Part shown: piece after piece, positions 19,783-29,332 of the stretch
How positions within the stretch are numbered: the first letter of the stretch is position 1
How the letters are laid out: every line of letters starts with the position of its first letter
Source: Calothrix parasitica NIES-267
GTDB taxonomy: Bacteria > Cyanobacteriota > Cyanobacteriia > Cyanobacteriales > Nostocaceae
DNA: 64,000 nt
Reading direction: 5' to 3'
Assembly (NCBI RefSeq): GCF_002368095.1
Contig: NZ_AP018227.1
Span: 1,783,359-1,847,358 of the forward strand
Made by a program: the position numbers and the translations under genes
The notes under the pieces: model-generated
Database searches by the model: none
Seen by the model: only the letters and a program-made list of their open reading frames with translations
Told to the model about the DNA's origin: nothing

Positions 19783-21321
19783 TCCTAATTGATATAGCCA
19801 TTTGAATATGGACTAGCTTATTTTTAGTCTATATGACGGCAGTATTTAATATTTAACACCAAAAAAATTATAGCTACATCCTTAATTAGGCACAAATAAT
19901 ATTAATTTGCTACTTTTTTATTGTCGTAAATATAGTTAATTAAACGGTTGACAAAAATATTAAATACAAAAAATCAGATTTTGTAGTAATTGTAATATTT
20001 ATTTGATAGATGAATTAATACCCAAATTAATACCCAAAATTACGTAAGTACAATATAGTCGCTATTCCAACTATTTAGTACCACTAAATTACTTTTAAAG
20101 AAGTACAAATTAAGCATTTCATCCTTCACGACATATTTAACATTGGTAGAGTACATTCACATAGCCAAGGGAATATTTATTCCATAGGGCTTTGAAAATA
20201 TAGTCGTAATCTACCTTAAAAGCCCTATATAATGACCATCGATAGTGCGCCAAAACAGATTGCTAGCTATCATAAATAAGCAAGACACAATAATACCGAA
20301 GAGTAATTTTTCCTAGCTAGTTTTTTTACAACACCTTTAAGAGACGTAAAATATTACGTATTTGCAACCCATCACAATTATTGCAATTAACTATTAAAAT
20401 ATCTTTAATAGCTCAGAATATATTATCTTCATATAATAAACATATAAGACAATAATCTAATTAGAAATTATACCGATTTGCACTTTTTTTATATACCTAT
20501 GGCTGTAATTGCATATTATTGCTTGCAAGCCTTTAACAGGAAATTACTTAGTTGGTTATTACAAAAAAGATATAGATTAAAATAGTAAATTATACTATCA
20601 AGTATCTACACGATTATACAGGCGATAATTTGATAAAAAGCAATTTTTTAGTCAGGATTTGGTTTTAGCTAATATCAATAAGTAATAACTCCTACAAAAA
20701 TAATAAAATATTTAATTGTGACTTATAAATAATTAATTAACTCTTCACACTCTTTTATCGAAGAATTATATTTAGACATAAAGTGAAGGCTATAATCTTG
20801 ATATTTTTTAATTTAGAAAGCAACCGTAAAATTTCTTATTTATATTTATTTATTATAAAAAGTAAGTAAAGTGGCTATTTTGCTCTGAGATTATATGGTA
20901 TCTTTGTTTATTATCATAATAGTCACAAATAATAAAAAAATACAGCTTTAATTGCTCTATCTGCAATGGCAAAAATAACAGTCAACTATAGAACAAAAAA
21001 CACTTCAAATTGCTGATTATTATTTTCTATATCTTTACATAAATATGACTAAATAAAAAATGTCAAAAATAAGTTTAAAACTGAATATTCAATACTTTAC
21101 ATACTCAATAAATTAGTTGAACTATATTTTTAGAAAACTAATAGTCATAAATATTCATTTTTGTTATAGACGTACTATATTTAGTATTATTATAAATTAA
21201 ATTAATAAATATGATATTGACTTTCTTATTCAATAATATTGGAGTTGAAAAAAATATTTTCTCTGCAAATACGCATTGTGTCAGCAATATATAACTTGTT
21301 ATCAGCGTTACTCAAGCCATT
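19783..21321. other. 1.5-kb AT-rich region without a supported gene
   Basis: The longest gene-free stretch of the window, rich in short A/T runs, with stops in every frame. One inverted repeat stands out: ATAGGGCTTT (20184-20193) and AAAGCCCTAT (20219-20228) around a 25-nt loop. A GAGACGTAAAAT fragment of a dispersed repeat is near 20341. It precedes the exopolysaccharide locus and may carry its regulatory region or a small RNA, but nothing can be named. Confidence 0.45.
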
Positions 21322-22107
21322 ATGAAAAAGATTAAGATTTTGAACTTAGAAATTGATAATTGGTCTAAACAAGAACTGTTAGAAAATTTAAAATCGGGAG
21401 TAGTATTTACACCAAATGTAGACCATATTATCAAGCTTCAAAGGGACTCAGAGTTTGTTAAATCTTATAGTATCGGTGATTATAAAGTTTGTGATAGTCA
21501 AATAGTCATGTATGCATCTAAATTTTTAGGAACCCCAATCAAAGAAAAAATATCTGGTTCTGATTTTTTACCTGCTTTCTGTAATTACCATAAAAACAAT
21601 AAGCACATTAAAATTTTTCTATTAGGTGCGGCTAAGGGTATAGCTAGTCAAGCCCAAAAAAAGATTAATAAAAGAATAGGAAGAAACATTGTTGTTAACT
21701 GCTATTCTCCACCTTTAGGCTTTGAAAATGATGAAATAGAATGTCAGAAGATAGTTGATATTGTTAACGATTCCGAGGCTACGGTTTTAGTTATAGGATT
21801 AGGTGCTCCAAAACAAGAAAAATGGCTTTATCAATATAGAGATGATTTTAAATCTATTAAAATATTTATGGCATTAGGAGCAACTATTGATTTTGAAGCT
21901 GGACATGTTAAAAGAGCGCCAAAATGGATGAGTGAAATAGGTTTAGAGTGGTTATTTAGGCTGCTCTGCGAACCGAAAAGGTTATGGAAAAGATATTTAC
22001 TCGATGATATTCCTTTCTTCCTATTAATTCTGATGCAAAAGCTCAATCTGTATATAAAGAAGGATTCTACCGATAGCAAGTCTACTATTTTAGTTGATAA
22101 ATATTAG
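21322..22107 (+). CDS. WecB/TagA/CpsF family glycosyltransferase (GT26)
   Basis: A 261-residue enzyme that in this family adds the second sugar (often ManNAc type) to a polyprenyl-diphosphate-linked HexNAc. TPNVDHIIKLQRDSEF near residue 30, the DSQIVMYASKFLG segment with its catalytic Asp, ISGSDFLPAF and VLVIGLGAPKQEKW (about 155-168) are the family motifs. The C-terminal amphipathic stretch (LEWLFRLLCEPKRLWKRYL) is the usual membrane-association appendage. It fits the step directly after a WecA/TagO-like initiator such as the one at 13385. ATG start; single gene at the left end of the polysaccharide locus. Confidence 0.92.
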   Translation: MKKIKILNLEIDNWSKQELLENLKSGVVFTPNVDHIIKLQRDSEFVKSYSIGDYKVCDSQIVMYASKFLGTPIKEKISGSDFLPAFCNYHKNNKHIKIFLLGAAKGIASQAQKKINKRIGRNIVVNCYSPPLGFENDEIECQKIVDIVNDSEATVLVIGLGAPKQEKWLYQYRDDFKSIKIFMALGATIDFEAGHVKRAPKWMSEIGLEWLFRLLCEPKRLWKRYLLDDIPFFLLILMQKLNLYIKKDSTDSKSTILVDKY

Positions 22108-22293
22108 GTTAAATAATTAGGCAGATATTTTGGATTTTAGGTTGTAGAGGTTCTTAACGGGAAATAACCATTTAAGCCAAAGTATTTTCAAGTAAAGCGG
22201 CGGTTTTTATTAACCGCTGTTTGTTAATTACGGTTGTTCATTTTTTCATATCAATGACATATTCCTAAACCAGTAAAGTAAGAAGATTTTTGG

Positions 22294-22364
22294 AGTTGCT
22301 GATTAAAAGTATGATTTCCCCCCCCAACCCCCAAAGTTTGGGGTCACGAGGGGATTTGGGGGGC
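22294..22364. repeat. R3 element, half copy in reverse orientation
   Basis: GTTGCTGATTAAAAGTATGA followed by CCCC-rich and GGGG-rich arms matches the reversed right half of the R3 elements at 7809 and 57014. The match ends at GGGGGGCTA, exactly where the R2 element begins. The other half is not found beyond the R2 element. Confidence 0.6.
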
Positions 22365-22510
22365 TAGTACCGCTTCGCGGAAGTAAGAAGTAGCGGAAAT
22401 TGCGGTCTTGGGGGAAACCCCCAAGAGCAAATTTCCAAGACAAAAAGTTTGATATCTGGGGCTTTTCAGCCATTTTTAATGGTTGCCTTATTTAAGCCGT
22501 GATGTACTAG
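22364..22510. repeat. MITE-like element R2, copy 2
   Basis: A 147-bp element from CTAGTACCGCTTCGCGGAAG to GCCGTGATGTACTAG. The central palindrome TTGGGGGAAACCCCCAA has loop AAA. It is nearly identical to the copy at 30071-30217 apart from this loop and one base near the right end. Confidence 0.75.
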
Positions 22511-22617
22511 TAAATATAAACAAACCAATTAAACTCATCACCGTATAATTGGTGGGCTTTATAAATGTAGACCCTGGCTTACAGTCTGCGGGATTTTGAA
22601 AGAATAAGAATTAAAAC

Positions 22618-22651
22618 AATCAGCCGTGGGTAAACTTCCCCACGGCTGAAT
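22618..22651. terminator. Strong GC-rich hairpin between genes
   Basis: TCAGCCGTGGG pairs perfectly with CCCACGGCTGA (right arm 22639-22649) around an 8-nt loop. It lies between a plus-strand gene ending at 22107 and a minus-strand gene ending at 22915, so it may act as a bidirectional terminator, although no T-run follows. The rest of 22108-22914 holds the R3/R2 repeats and no gene. Confidence 0.5.
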
Positions 22652-22914
22652 TGATTATTTGCTTGCTCTACAGCAGCATCAAAGACAATTGACTTTTTCA
22701 AATTGCATTAATTATAAGAATTTTTTGAATCTGAATATAATCAAGATAAAACTTCTATTTATAATTATATATTTTTGTATTCGCGACCCTTAAGACGCAT
22801 TGCGATGAATACTCAATCAATCTTAAAAGCCGCTTTTAGATGTGGATTTTCCCTATTTCCTGACCCTATCAACCTATATTCGCGATTTGCACTAATGTAA
22901 ATAAAACTGAATGC

Positions 22915-24111
22915 TTATACTATCGAAATCATTTCAGCTAAATTATTTAAATAAGTTTTTCTAACTAACATTTCAGGAGTGTTATCTAATCCAACTTTAC
23001 TTAAAATTTCTTCCCAACGATATACCCAATCATGTCTCAGCAATGAATTAATCATATTGTTTTTACGTATTCTTTGCAGCCTTTCTGGTTGTGTATTTAA
23101 TTCTGCAATAATTTCTGCAATATCACCAGTATTATCGGGTACTTGAATGACAGCATCAGACCAGTCAAAATGTTTACTATAAGCCTCGCAAACTGGTGGG
23201 ATTCCAATCATTACTGCTCCCCCTGCGGCTCCTTCAAAGAAACGCGAACCTAACTCTTGTTGGCTACCGATTTGATTTCCACTATCAAATTTTGCTTTGT
23301 TAGCAATAAAATAACGACTTCGTTTGATTAAATTACTATACAAGGTTCGATGTTCTTGATAATTCCTCATTTCTAAACCTTTGAGGGTATCGTATAGATA
23401 AAGGAAGTTTTCGCGTTTGGTTAGTTCTAATAAAGATTGATGCATTCGTGGAGAACGACGACCAACGCTGTAAACATCAATGTGTCTTTGAGGGTTTTGT
23501 GGGTAAGGGCAAAATTTTACAGCATCCACAGCGTAAGGTAAACTGTAGCAAGGACGTTTTACTAATTGACTTATGGCTTTTACACTTTGACTTTGAGTTG
23601 TAAATATATAATCGAAGTCTTTAGCTAGTTTCAAGCAAAGTCCAGTTTTATGATTTTCCAGTTCTTTTGCCCAAATTTCATCTATCCATAAAACTGCATT
23701 TTTACACTTATCACGCCATCCTTTGATGTCGTTTATACAGGTTAAATCCCAGAAATGTTGACAAATAAAGAAAATTAAATCGTATTCTTTTTCTATTACT
23801 AATTCTTCACAGCCAGAGCGCAATAATTTATTATTGTTTAAAGCTAAACCCGCACAGTTAGCTACTTTTTTGGTAACTTCCGATTTTAAACTAGACGCAT
23901 AAGCTGGTGAAAGTAAATCGGCATAATCAAAAGTATTAATTACGTCTTCAAATTCATATTCTGCCGAACGAAAAGCTTCGGACTGAAAACCCCGCATTGA
24001 CACTATTAAAATACGGGGTTGCTTATTAGAATTAATATAGGGCTTTTGAGCTTGATAGTTGATATTAGATTGATTTTGAAAGTTAAATTTGTGTGCGGCA
24101 GTTTCTAACAT
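22915..24111 (-). CDS. Glycosyltransferase, CgeB-like (GT-B fold)
   Basis: A 398-residue protein. RILIVSMRGFQSEAFRSAEYEF opens the first Rossmann domain. The second half has GRRSPRMHQSLLEL and SRFFEGAAGGAVMIGIPPVCEAYSKHFDWSDAV, the Glu-containing donor-binding segment of GT1/CgeB-like glycosyltransferases. It should add a sugar to the locus-encoded glycan. It is the last gene of a five-gene minus-strand group (29332 to 22915), 125 bp after the GH5 gene, so it may have its own promoter. Sugar specificity is unknown. ATG start at 24111. Confidence 0.75.
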   Translation of the reverse strand: MLETAAHKFNFQNQSNINYQAQKPYINSNKQPRILIVSMRGFQSEAFRSAEYEFEDVINTFDYADLLSPAYASSLKSEVTKKVANCAGLALNNNKLLRSGCEELVIEKEYDLIFFICQHFWDLTCINDIKGWRDKCKNAVLWIDEIWAKELENHKTGLCLKLAKDFDYIFTTQSQSVKAISQLVKRPCYSLPYAVDAVKFCPYPQNPQRHIDVYSVGRRSPRMHQSLLELTKRENFLYLYDTLKGLEMRNYQEHRTLYSNLIKRSRYFIANKAKFDSGNQIGSQQELGSRFFEGAAGGAVMIGIPPVCEAYSKHFDWSDAVIQVPDNTGDIAEIIAELNTQPERLQRIRKNNMINSLLRHDWVYRWEEILSKVGLDNTPEMLVRKTYLNNLAEMISIV

Positions 24112-24236
24112 GGTTGCAATCCATTTTTATCTATAATTGTTTGAAAATTTGATATATTAGGAACCTGAATTTATTCCATAAAATGCTCGTAATGTAGGGG
24201 AATTGGAAATAGGCAATGATAATTTGTAATTAATAA

Positions 24237-25511
24237 TTAAGGTAGTATCCTGCTTAAAAGCGCTTGTTTGGAATTGTTTACTGTTTTCCAATCATTTTTT
24301 AATACACCTCCGGTACCTTTACTATTTGGATTCCAACACCAATAAGCAAAGCTGAGTTTCTTTTTGGCAATATAATCTACAAATTTTCGTTGCCAAATAC
24401 CTTCTTTAGATTTTCGGTCAACGTGATATCCACCGAATTCACCAACGAGAATGGGAGCGATATGCTTTGTATTGATGTAGTTAAATCCTATTTCCCAACG
24501 CTCGTAAAGATTATTAGGAAAATTTGAATCTTGAAACCAAGACACTTTGGAACCACCGTATTCGTGAGGAGAATAAACCAATTTACTCTGGTTTTTCAGA
24601 TGTACGGGATATTCTCTAACACCTTCTAAGTTAGCACCCCAAAAGTAACCATGTTGTTTTTGGTTGGGCACGTTTTTCTCTATTCCCTCTACTACAATCA
24701 ACCAATCAGGATTAATAGAGAGAATTTTGTTTCCAGCCCTTTGAACAGCTAAATGCCAATCTGTTGAAGTATCGTAGGTTCCCCAACTTGCGCGACCGTG
24801 AGGCTCGTTTTTCAAATCTGCACCAATAACATTGGGCTGATTTCTGTAACGTTTTGCTAAAAGAGTCCAGGTATCTATCCAATCTTTTTCTGTAAAACCA
24901 TCTCCATACCATACTTCTGAAATAATTCCATCTTTTAGACAATGACTGTCTAATAAGATTAGTAGTCCTTGTTTATTCGCTTCTTGGATAACTAAATCCA
25001 TTATTTCTAAAGGAGTTTTTCCTTGAAGCTCTGCATTGGCACCTATAGAATAATCAATACCATAAACATGCGATGATTTCAGGGCTTCTACTGAATAGGG
25101 CAAGCGAATTGAGTTATAGCCCAAGCTCTTGATATGAGCGAGCATCTGTTTATAGTCTCTTACCCATAGACCGTGAGGTGCATGGGTGCTAACTTCCATC
25201 CCAAACCAATTGATACCTCTTAGTAAAACTGCTTTACCGGTACTATCAATGATTTGAGATTTTTGTGCGGATAAGGGAGGCACAATAGTAGTAGCAGCTA
25301 TAGAAGCATTTCCTTGAAAGCTAGTTCTAAATTGTGAAGAACAAAAACTTAAACTTATACACAGTAAACCGAATATTGAACCTTTGAGAATAGGATTTTT
25401 CGATTTTATCAACTTTATACCGATTAGAGGTAAGTTGTTTAACAGCTTCCAAATACCTAATGCTAAAGGCTTAAAGATATTACGTTTTAATCGATGTAAC
25501 AGTCGTATCAT
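24237..25511 (-). CDS. Glycoside hydrolase family 5 (cellulase-like)
   Basis: A 424-residue protein. Residues 44-60 are a hydrophobic signal or anchor segment after a basic N terminus, so the enzyme should face the periplasm. The GH5 barrel follows: RGINWFGME (98-106), NSIRLPYS, LDSHC, the acid/base E236 in ADLKNEPHG, the YSPHEYGG His/Tyr pair and the nucleophile E358 in LVGEFGG. The family cleaves beta-1,4 glucans or mannans. Sitting 26 bp after a glycosyltransferase in a polysaccharide operon, it more likely trims or releases the cell's own polymer than digests food; that is inference. Confidence 0.92.
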   Translation of the reverse strand: MIRLLHRLKRNIFKPLALGIWKLLNNLPLIGIKLIKSKNPILKGSIFGLLCISLSFCSSQFRTSFQGNASIAATTIVPPLSAQKSQIIDSTGKAVLLRGINWFGMEVSTHAPHGLWVRDYKQMLAHIKSLGYNSIRLPYSVEALKSSHVYGIDYSIGANAELQGKTPLEIMDLVIQEANKQGLLILLDSHCLKDGIISEVWYGDGFTEKDWIDTWTLLAKRYRNQPNVIGADLKNEPHGRASWGTYDTSTDWHLAVQRAGNKILSINPDWLIVVEGIEKNVPNQKQHGYFWGANLEGVREYPVHLKNQSKLVYSPHEYGGSKVSWFQDSNFPNNLYERWEIGFNYINTKHIAPILVGEFGGYHVDRKSKEGIWQRKFVDYIAKKKLSFAYWCWNPNSKGTGGVLKNDWKTVNNSKQALLSRILP

Positions 25512-25537
25512 GTGAGTATGCCTTTCTCATAATTGTT

Positions 25538-26755
25538 TTATTTTTGTCTGCTTTTGTTTACAGCTAAATCAACTTTATATGTGTTTTGATTTAATTCAAT
25601 CGAGTTGATTGCATCTCTGACACTACGATAGAAATTCTCTCTTCTAAGTACAGACCATGTAAGCCTGTTATCTAGGAGTTTTGTACGCTCGTTTTGTACC
25701 TCATCTAGAGCTAAAAACTCTATTAAACTACGAGCAAAACATTCTGGATCGTCGGCTATTTCAATAGCAGACGGATAGTCTAATATTCCTCGCATTGCAA
25801 TAGTTGTAGCAACAATTTGACTTCCTGAAGCAATAGCATCTAAAGTCTTTATTTGAATTCCACCACCACTTATCGAAGGAATCGCGATAACTCTAGCTAG
25901 TGACATAAATGTTTGTGCGTCTGGAACGAATCCGCAATATTTAACATTTGGATATCGCTCCATTAACCACCCAGCACCAGAACCAGCAACGTGAATCGAG
26001 ATATTTTTCGGTAAGTGGGGATAAACTGTTTGAAAAAACCACTCTAAACCATATTTATTAGCTTTCCACGTCCAGCTACCAATGATTCCAATATCACAAT
26101 TTTTAATTGCTGAATTTTTTGGTGGTACTGTTCTAATTGAAGGTAAGTGAAAGACTTTGCTATAAAGGTTATGACCATAAAAATAGTTAGAATCATGAGA
26201 AGTTAGCGTCCATACTTGTTGGGATGAAACAGCTAAATTGTCTTCCATCTTTTTTATCAAGCGAGCTTCTCTGTTGTATATGCATTTTGATACATATTTT
26301 TGTGCGCTTTTTAACTGTTCTTCATAAAGTTGATGTTCTAGGTTGTGAGCAATAAATATTACTTTAGACTTTTGAGCAAACAAAGGCAATAACCAACCTA
26401 ATTGAGCATGGTCAATTATGACAGTATCATAGTTATTTACCTGTAAAATACTTTTTACTTTTGTTAAGTATTTTTTGGAATAATATTTAGCTGCTGAGTA
26501 AGGAAGCCTTTTAATCAAACTTAATGTCATCCAGATAAATGGATGATACTTTGATTTTTGTGTTTCTATATATCGCTGTTCGATTACTACTTCATTTTCA
26601 TTGGTAGATTTAGTATCACCAGGACGTTGGTATCCAACTACTAATAATTCATGTCCGCACTGCTTTAAAGCGTTAATAAAAGATTGTGATGCAATTTCAC
26701 CACCCGTTCTTCTTCCACTTGGGAGAACGGTAGTTAAATATAGAATTTTCATCAA
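25538..26755 (-). CDS. Family 4 glycosyltransferase
   Basis: A 405-residue GT-B enzyme. The N terminus KILYLTTVLPSGRRTGGEIASQSFINAL is the acceptor-side Rossmann domain with its Gly-rich loop. IGIIGSWTWKANKYGLEWFF opens the donor domain, and SGGGIQIKTLDAIASGSQIVATTIAMRGI (about 305-335) is the donor-phosphate binding motif. It is likely retaining and cytoplasmic, building the repeat unit on undecaprenyl diphosphate. It is 17 bp downstream of the next glycosyltransferase in the same operon. The sugar transferred is unknown. Confidence 0.88.
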   Translation of the reverse strand: MMKILYLTTVLPSGRRTGGEIASQSFINALKQCGHELLVVGYQRPGDTKSTNENEVVIEQRYIETQKSKYHPFIWMTLSLIKRLPYSAAKYYSKKYLTKVKSILQVNNYDTVIIDHAQLGWLLPLFAQKSKVIFIAHNLEHQLYEEQLKSAQKYVSKCIYNREARLIKKMEDNLAVSSQQVWTLTSHDSNYFYGHNLYSKVFHLPSIRTVPPKNSAIKNCDIGIIGSWTWKANKYGLEWFFQTVYPHLPKNISIHVAGSGAGWLMERYPNVKYCGFVPDAQTFMSLARVIAIPSISGGGIQIKTLDAIASGSQIVATTIAMRGILDYPSAIEIADDPECFARSLIEFLALDEVQNERTKLLDNRLTWSVLRRENFYRSVRDAINSIELNQNTYKVDLAVNKSRQK

Positions 26756-26772
26756 AAAAATTAGGATAGATT

Positions 26773-27969
26773 TTAGATTAATGACTTGATATCCGACACG
26801 ACTTCATGTATTACCTGAGTGCCGAATAATGATTCCAACAGCTTTGTCGAAATCTGAATTTCGTGAGAGTTAGAAATTAAATTAACAATTTCTGCTGCGA
26901 AAGATTGTGTATCTGAAGCAATTTTGAAATACTGTTTAACTGAAATAGGTAAGCCTGCTATTCCTTGAGGTGTTGAAACAATAGGTTTACCAGCCATCAA
27001 CATTTCTAGAGATTTAATACTAACTCCGCTACCTGTTAAAACTGGATTAATTAAAACACTTCCGGAATTGTAAATTGTGGCAGAAGATGGCGGATTGATG
27101 CTTAAATCTACGCCTTCAGTTTCTTCACATAGCTGTTTAATTTTATTAATCGGCTTTGCACCAGCAATTAATACTTTAATATCAGATATTTGGCTACGAA
27201 TTTCAGGCAATACTTGAGTCAAAAACCAAGTAATACCAGCTACATTGTTATTAGAATATAAGTTGCCTAGAAAGACAACATCGTATTGATTAGATTTATC
27301 AATTTTTTGATAATATTTATCTTGCTTCTGAGATGGAGGAATTTCCATTAATGGAGGTAAATAACGCCCATTTCTAAAACCATGGGATTTCCAAAATTTC
27401 AAATCTTCTGCGGAAATATCGTAAAATAAAAGACTATTTTTTAGTAATGATTTTTCATATGTCTCTAAATGAGATGTAGATAAGTATCTTTTAAATTTGC
27501 TTGTCCCCGTTGCCGAATTAAATAATCGTTGGTAATAGAGATGCTCAATATTATGACAGCGAGTCACGATGGGTATATCAAAACGCTCGCTTAGTTTAGA
27601 CGCAACATTTCCACCATGAATTCCATCTAGCCAAATTACATGAGGGTTAAAAGCCCTAACTTTAGAGATGAGATGATTTAATTGTTGTCCGACTACAATT
27701 CTAGAAGTCACTTCCAGAGGATAGCGAACTAGATTTAAAAGCCTATAACCTGTTGAGCATAAGTCATGTTTAAACTTAATAAAACATGCTGAACCAACAT
27801 ATTTTTTAATTTCAGCTACTTCTTCGCGAAGCGGAGCTTTATCAAACCAGCATATAAGCTGTAGTTCAACACCAATTTGAGCAAAAGCTTTGATTCTTCG
27901 CCACATATCTATCCTTCCACCATGAATAGCAGGATAAGGAATGTCATGGCATACTAAAGTAATTTTCAT
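26773..27969 (-). CDS. Family 4 glycosyltransferase
   Basis: A 398-residue GT-B enzyme, similar in plan to its downstream neighbour. KITLVCHDIPYPAIHGGRIDMWRRIKAF is the N-terminal loop; VVFLGNLYSNNNVAGITWFL starts the donor domain; GSGVSIKSLEMLMAGKPIVSTPQGIAGL is the donor motif (about 310-338). The two adjacent enzymes may be old duplicates with different acceptors. It is 16 bp after the Wzy-like gene, in the same operon. ATG start at 27969. Confidence 0.88.
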   Translation of the reverse strand: MKITLVCHDIPYPAIHGGRIDMWRRIKAFAQIGVELQLICWFDKAPLREEVAEIKKYVGSACFIKFKHDLCSTGYRLLNLVRYPLEVTSRIVVGQQLNHLISKVRAFNPHVIWLDGIHGGNVASKLSERFDIPIVTRCHNIEHLYYQRLFNSATGTSKFKRYLSTSHLETYEKSLLKNSLLFYDISAEDLKFWKSHGFRNGRYLPPLMEIPPSQKQDKYYQKIDKSNQYDVVFLGNLYSNNNVAGITWFLTQVLPEIRSQISDIKVLIAGAKPINKIKQLCEETEGVDLSINPPSSATIYNSGSVLINPVLTGSGVSIKSLEMLMAGKPIVSTPQGIAGLPISVKQYFKIASDTQSFAAEIVNLISNSHEIQISTKLLESLFGTQVIHEVVSDIKSLI

Positions 27970-27985
27970 GCAAAATTTGTCTTGA

Positions 27986-29332
27986 CTAATACTTTGATTT
28001 TTGTTTGGTAAATGCTTTCATATTTATCCATTCTTGGTCTAGTTCAGAAGAGAAATGATATCGATAACTTTTAGCTTCCGCATACTCTATAGCTAAAGAA
28101 AATACGCTAGAAACATAAACTATCCAATAAATACTGTTAGTTTCGACCAGAGTGCTTTCACTTATGTTGTACATAACTAAAAAAGTTAAATACATTAAAG
28201 GCCAGGTTCCTTCTATACATTGAGTAATTCGCAACCACATCACTCCCTTAAAAAAGGTTGTAATAAAGCTAAATAAGAATGCTAATAAACCGACAATACC
28301 TAACTCTATAAATAAATCCATGAAGCCGTTGTGCCCGTAAGGACATTCCCATGCCAAAGTTCGCCAAAGGTAAGCAGTTATCGGACTGTTCCAATCTCTC
28401 CAGACGGCGTTAAACCCATAACCAAACCAAGGACGCTCCCAAATTAAATCGAACATTACGCTCCATATATCAGTACGTCCAGTTAGGGTCAAATCTCTCC
28501 CTAATGCATCTGCAACGACAGGTAAATTACCTAACAAAAGAGTAGACACACTTCCACCTGTTAGTATCAATGCAATCATCAAAGGTATTAACTGGTTGTA
28601 ATTGCGTCTCCAGCTTCTGTACAGGGGCAAAATAGTCATCAAAGTTAGACAGACGACTAAAGAGGTCATGGAAGTTGAAAGTATAATCAGAGCAATAGAA
28701 AGAATGAAGCCAGCCCAGGGAACCCATCGGTATCTTCGGTTTTGAATTGGATTGCTCATAGCAACAAATAAAAACACCATGGTACTGAGATTCATCAATC
28801 GACCCAAGATGTTTTTATGAGTCATGATTCCTCGCCAAGACCCAGCATGAATACCTCCTTCTTGGACGGTCATCAATCCATACTTAGGAAGTCCGATTGC
28901 AAACATGAAACTCAGTATAACTACTATGCCTAACGCCCAAGCTAATAACTGTAACTGTTCTCTCAAGGTAAAACGCATTGCCATGTAAACGGCAAATAAG
29001 CTTGTTCCTAAAAGCAGTACGCTACGTCGTGGAGTCACGTCAGGTGCAAAAGTCCATAATGTTGACGCTAAGACAATTCCTAAGAATAACCATATCCAAA
29101 CATCTTTCTGTGCAGCACGTACAAAATTTTTCTGATGCTTTATTATTAGCAAGAAAGTAATTGTATAGATTAACAGAAAAAATTTCGGACTATAAGAATC
29201 GCTACCTATACTCCCACTACCTCCTTCTATAAGTACGGGTATCAAGGCACTTGTAGAAAGAAAAAGAGTAAATACAACGAATATCTGTTCGGCTAGCTTT
29301 GGCAATTTTGGCATACCGAATATATTTTCCAA
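27986..29332 (-). CDS. O-antigen ligase/polymerase family protein (Wzy-like)
   Basis: A 448-residue membrane protein with about ten to twelve hydrophobic segments. The large periplasmic loop region carries TGRTDIWSVMFDLIWERPWFGYGFNAVW and PYGHNGFMDLFIELGIVG, the signature (Gly-Tyr-Gly and His-Asn-Gly) of the Wzy_C/O-antigen ligase family. In a Wzx/Wzy pathway this enzyme links flipped repeat units into polymer on the periplasmic face. It is the first gene of the minus-strand operon, facing the Wzc gene across a 1.1-kb spacer. Ligase versus polymerase cannot be separated by sequence, but the context favours polymerase. Confidence 0.9.
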   Translation of the reverse strand: MENIFGMPKLPKLAEQIFVVFTLFLSTSALIPVLIEGGSGSIGSDSYSPKFFLLIYTITFLLIIKHQKNFVRAAQKDVWIWLFLGIVLASTLWTFAPDVTPRRSVLLLGTSLFAVYMAMRFTLREQLQLLAWALGIVVILSFMFAIGLPKYGLMTVQEGGIHAGSWRGIMTHKNILGRLMNLSTMVFLFVAMSNPIQNRRYRWVPWAGFILSIALIILSTSMTSLVVCLTLMTILPLYRSWRRNYNQLIPLMIALILTGGSVSTLLLGNLPVVADALGRDLTLTGRTDIWSVMFDLIWERPWFGYGFNAVWRDWNSPITAYLWRTLAWECPYGHNGFMDLFIELGIVGLLAFLFSFITTFFKGVMWLRITQCIEGTWPLMYLTFLVMYNISESTLVETNSIYWIVYVSSVFSLAIEYAEAKSYRYHFSSELDQEWINMKAFTKQKSKY

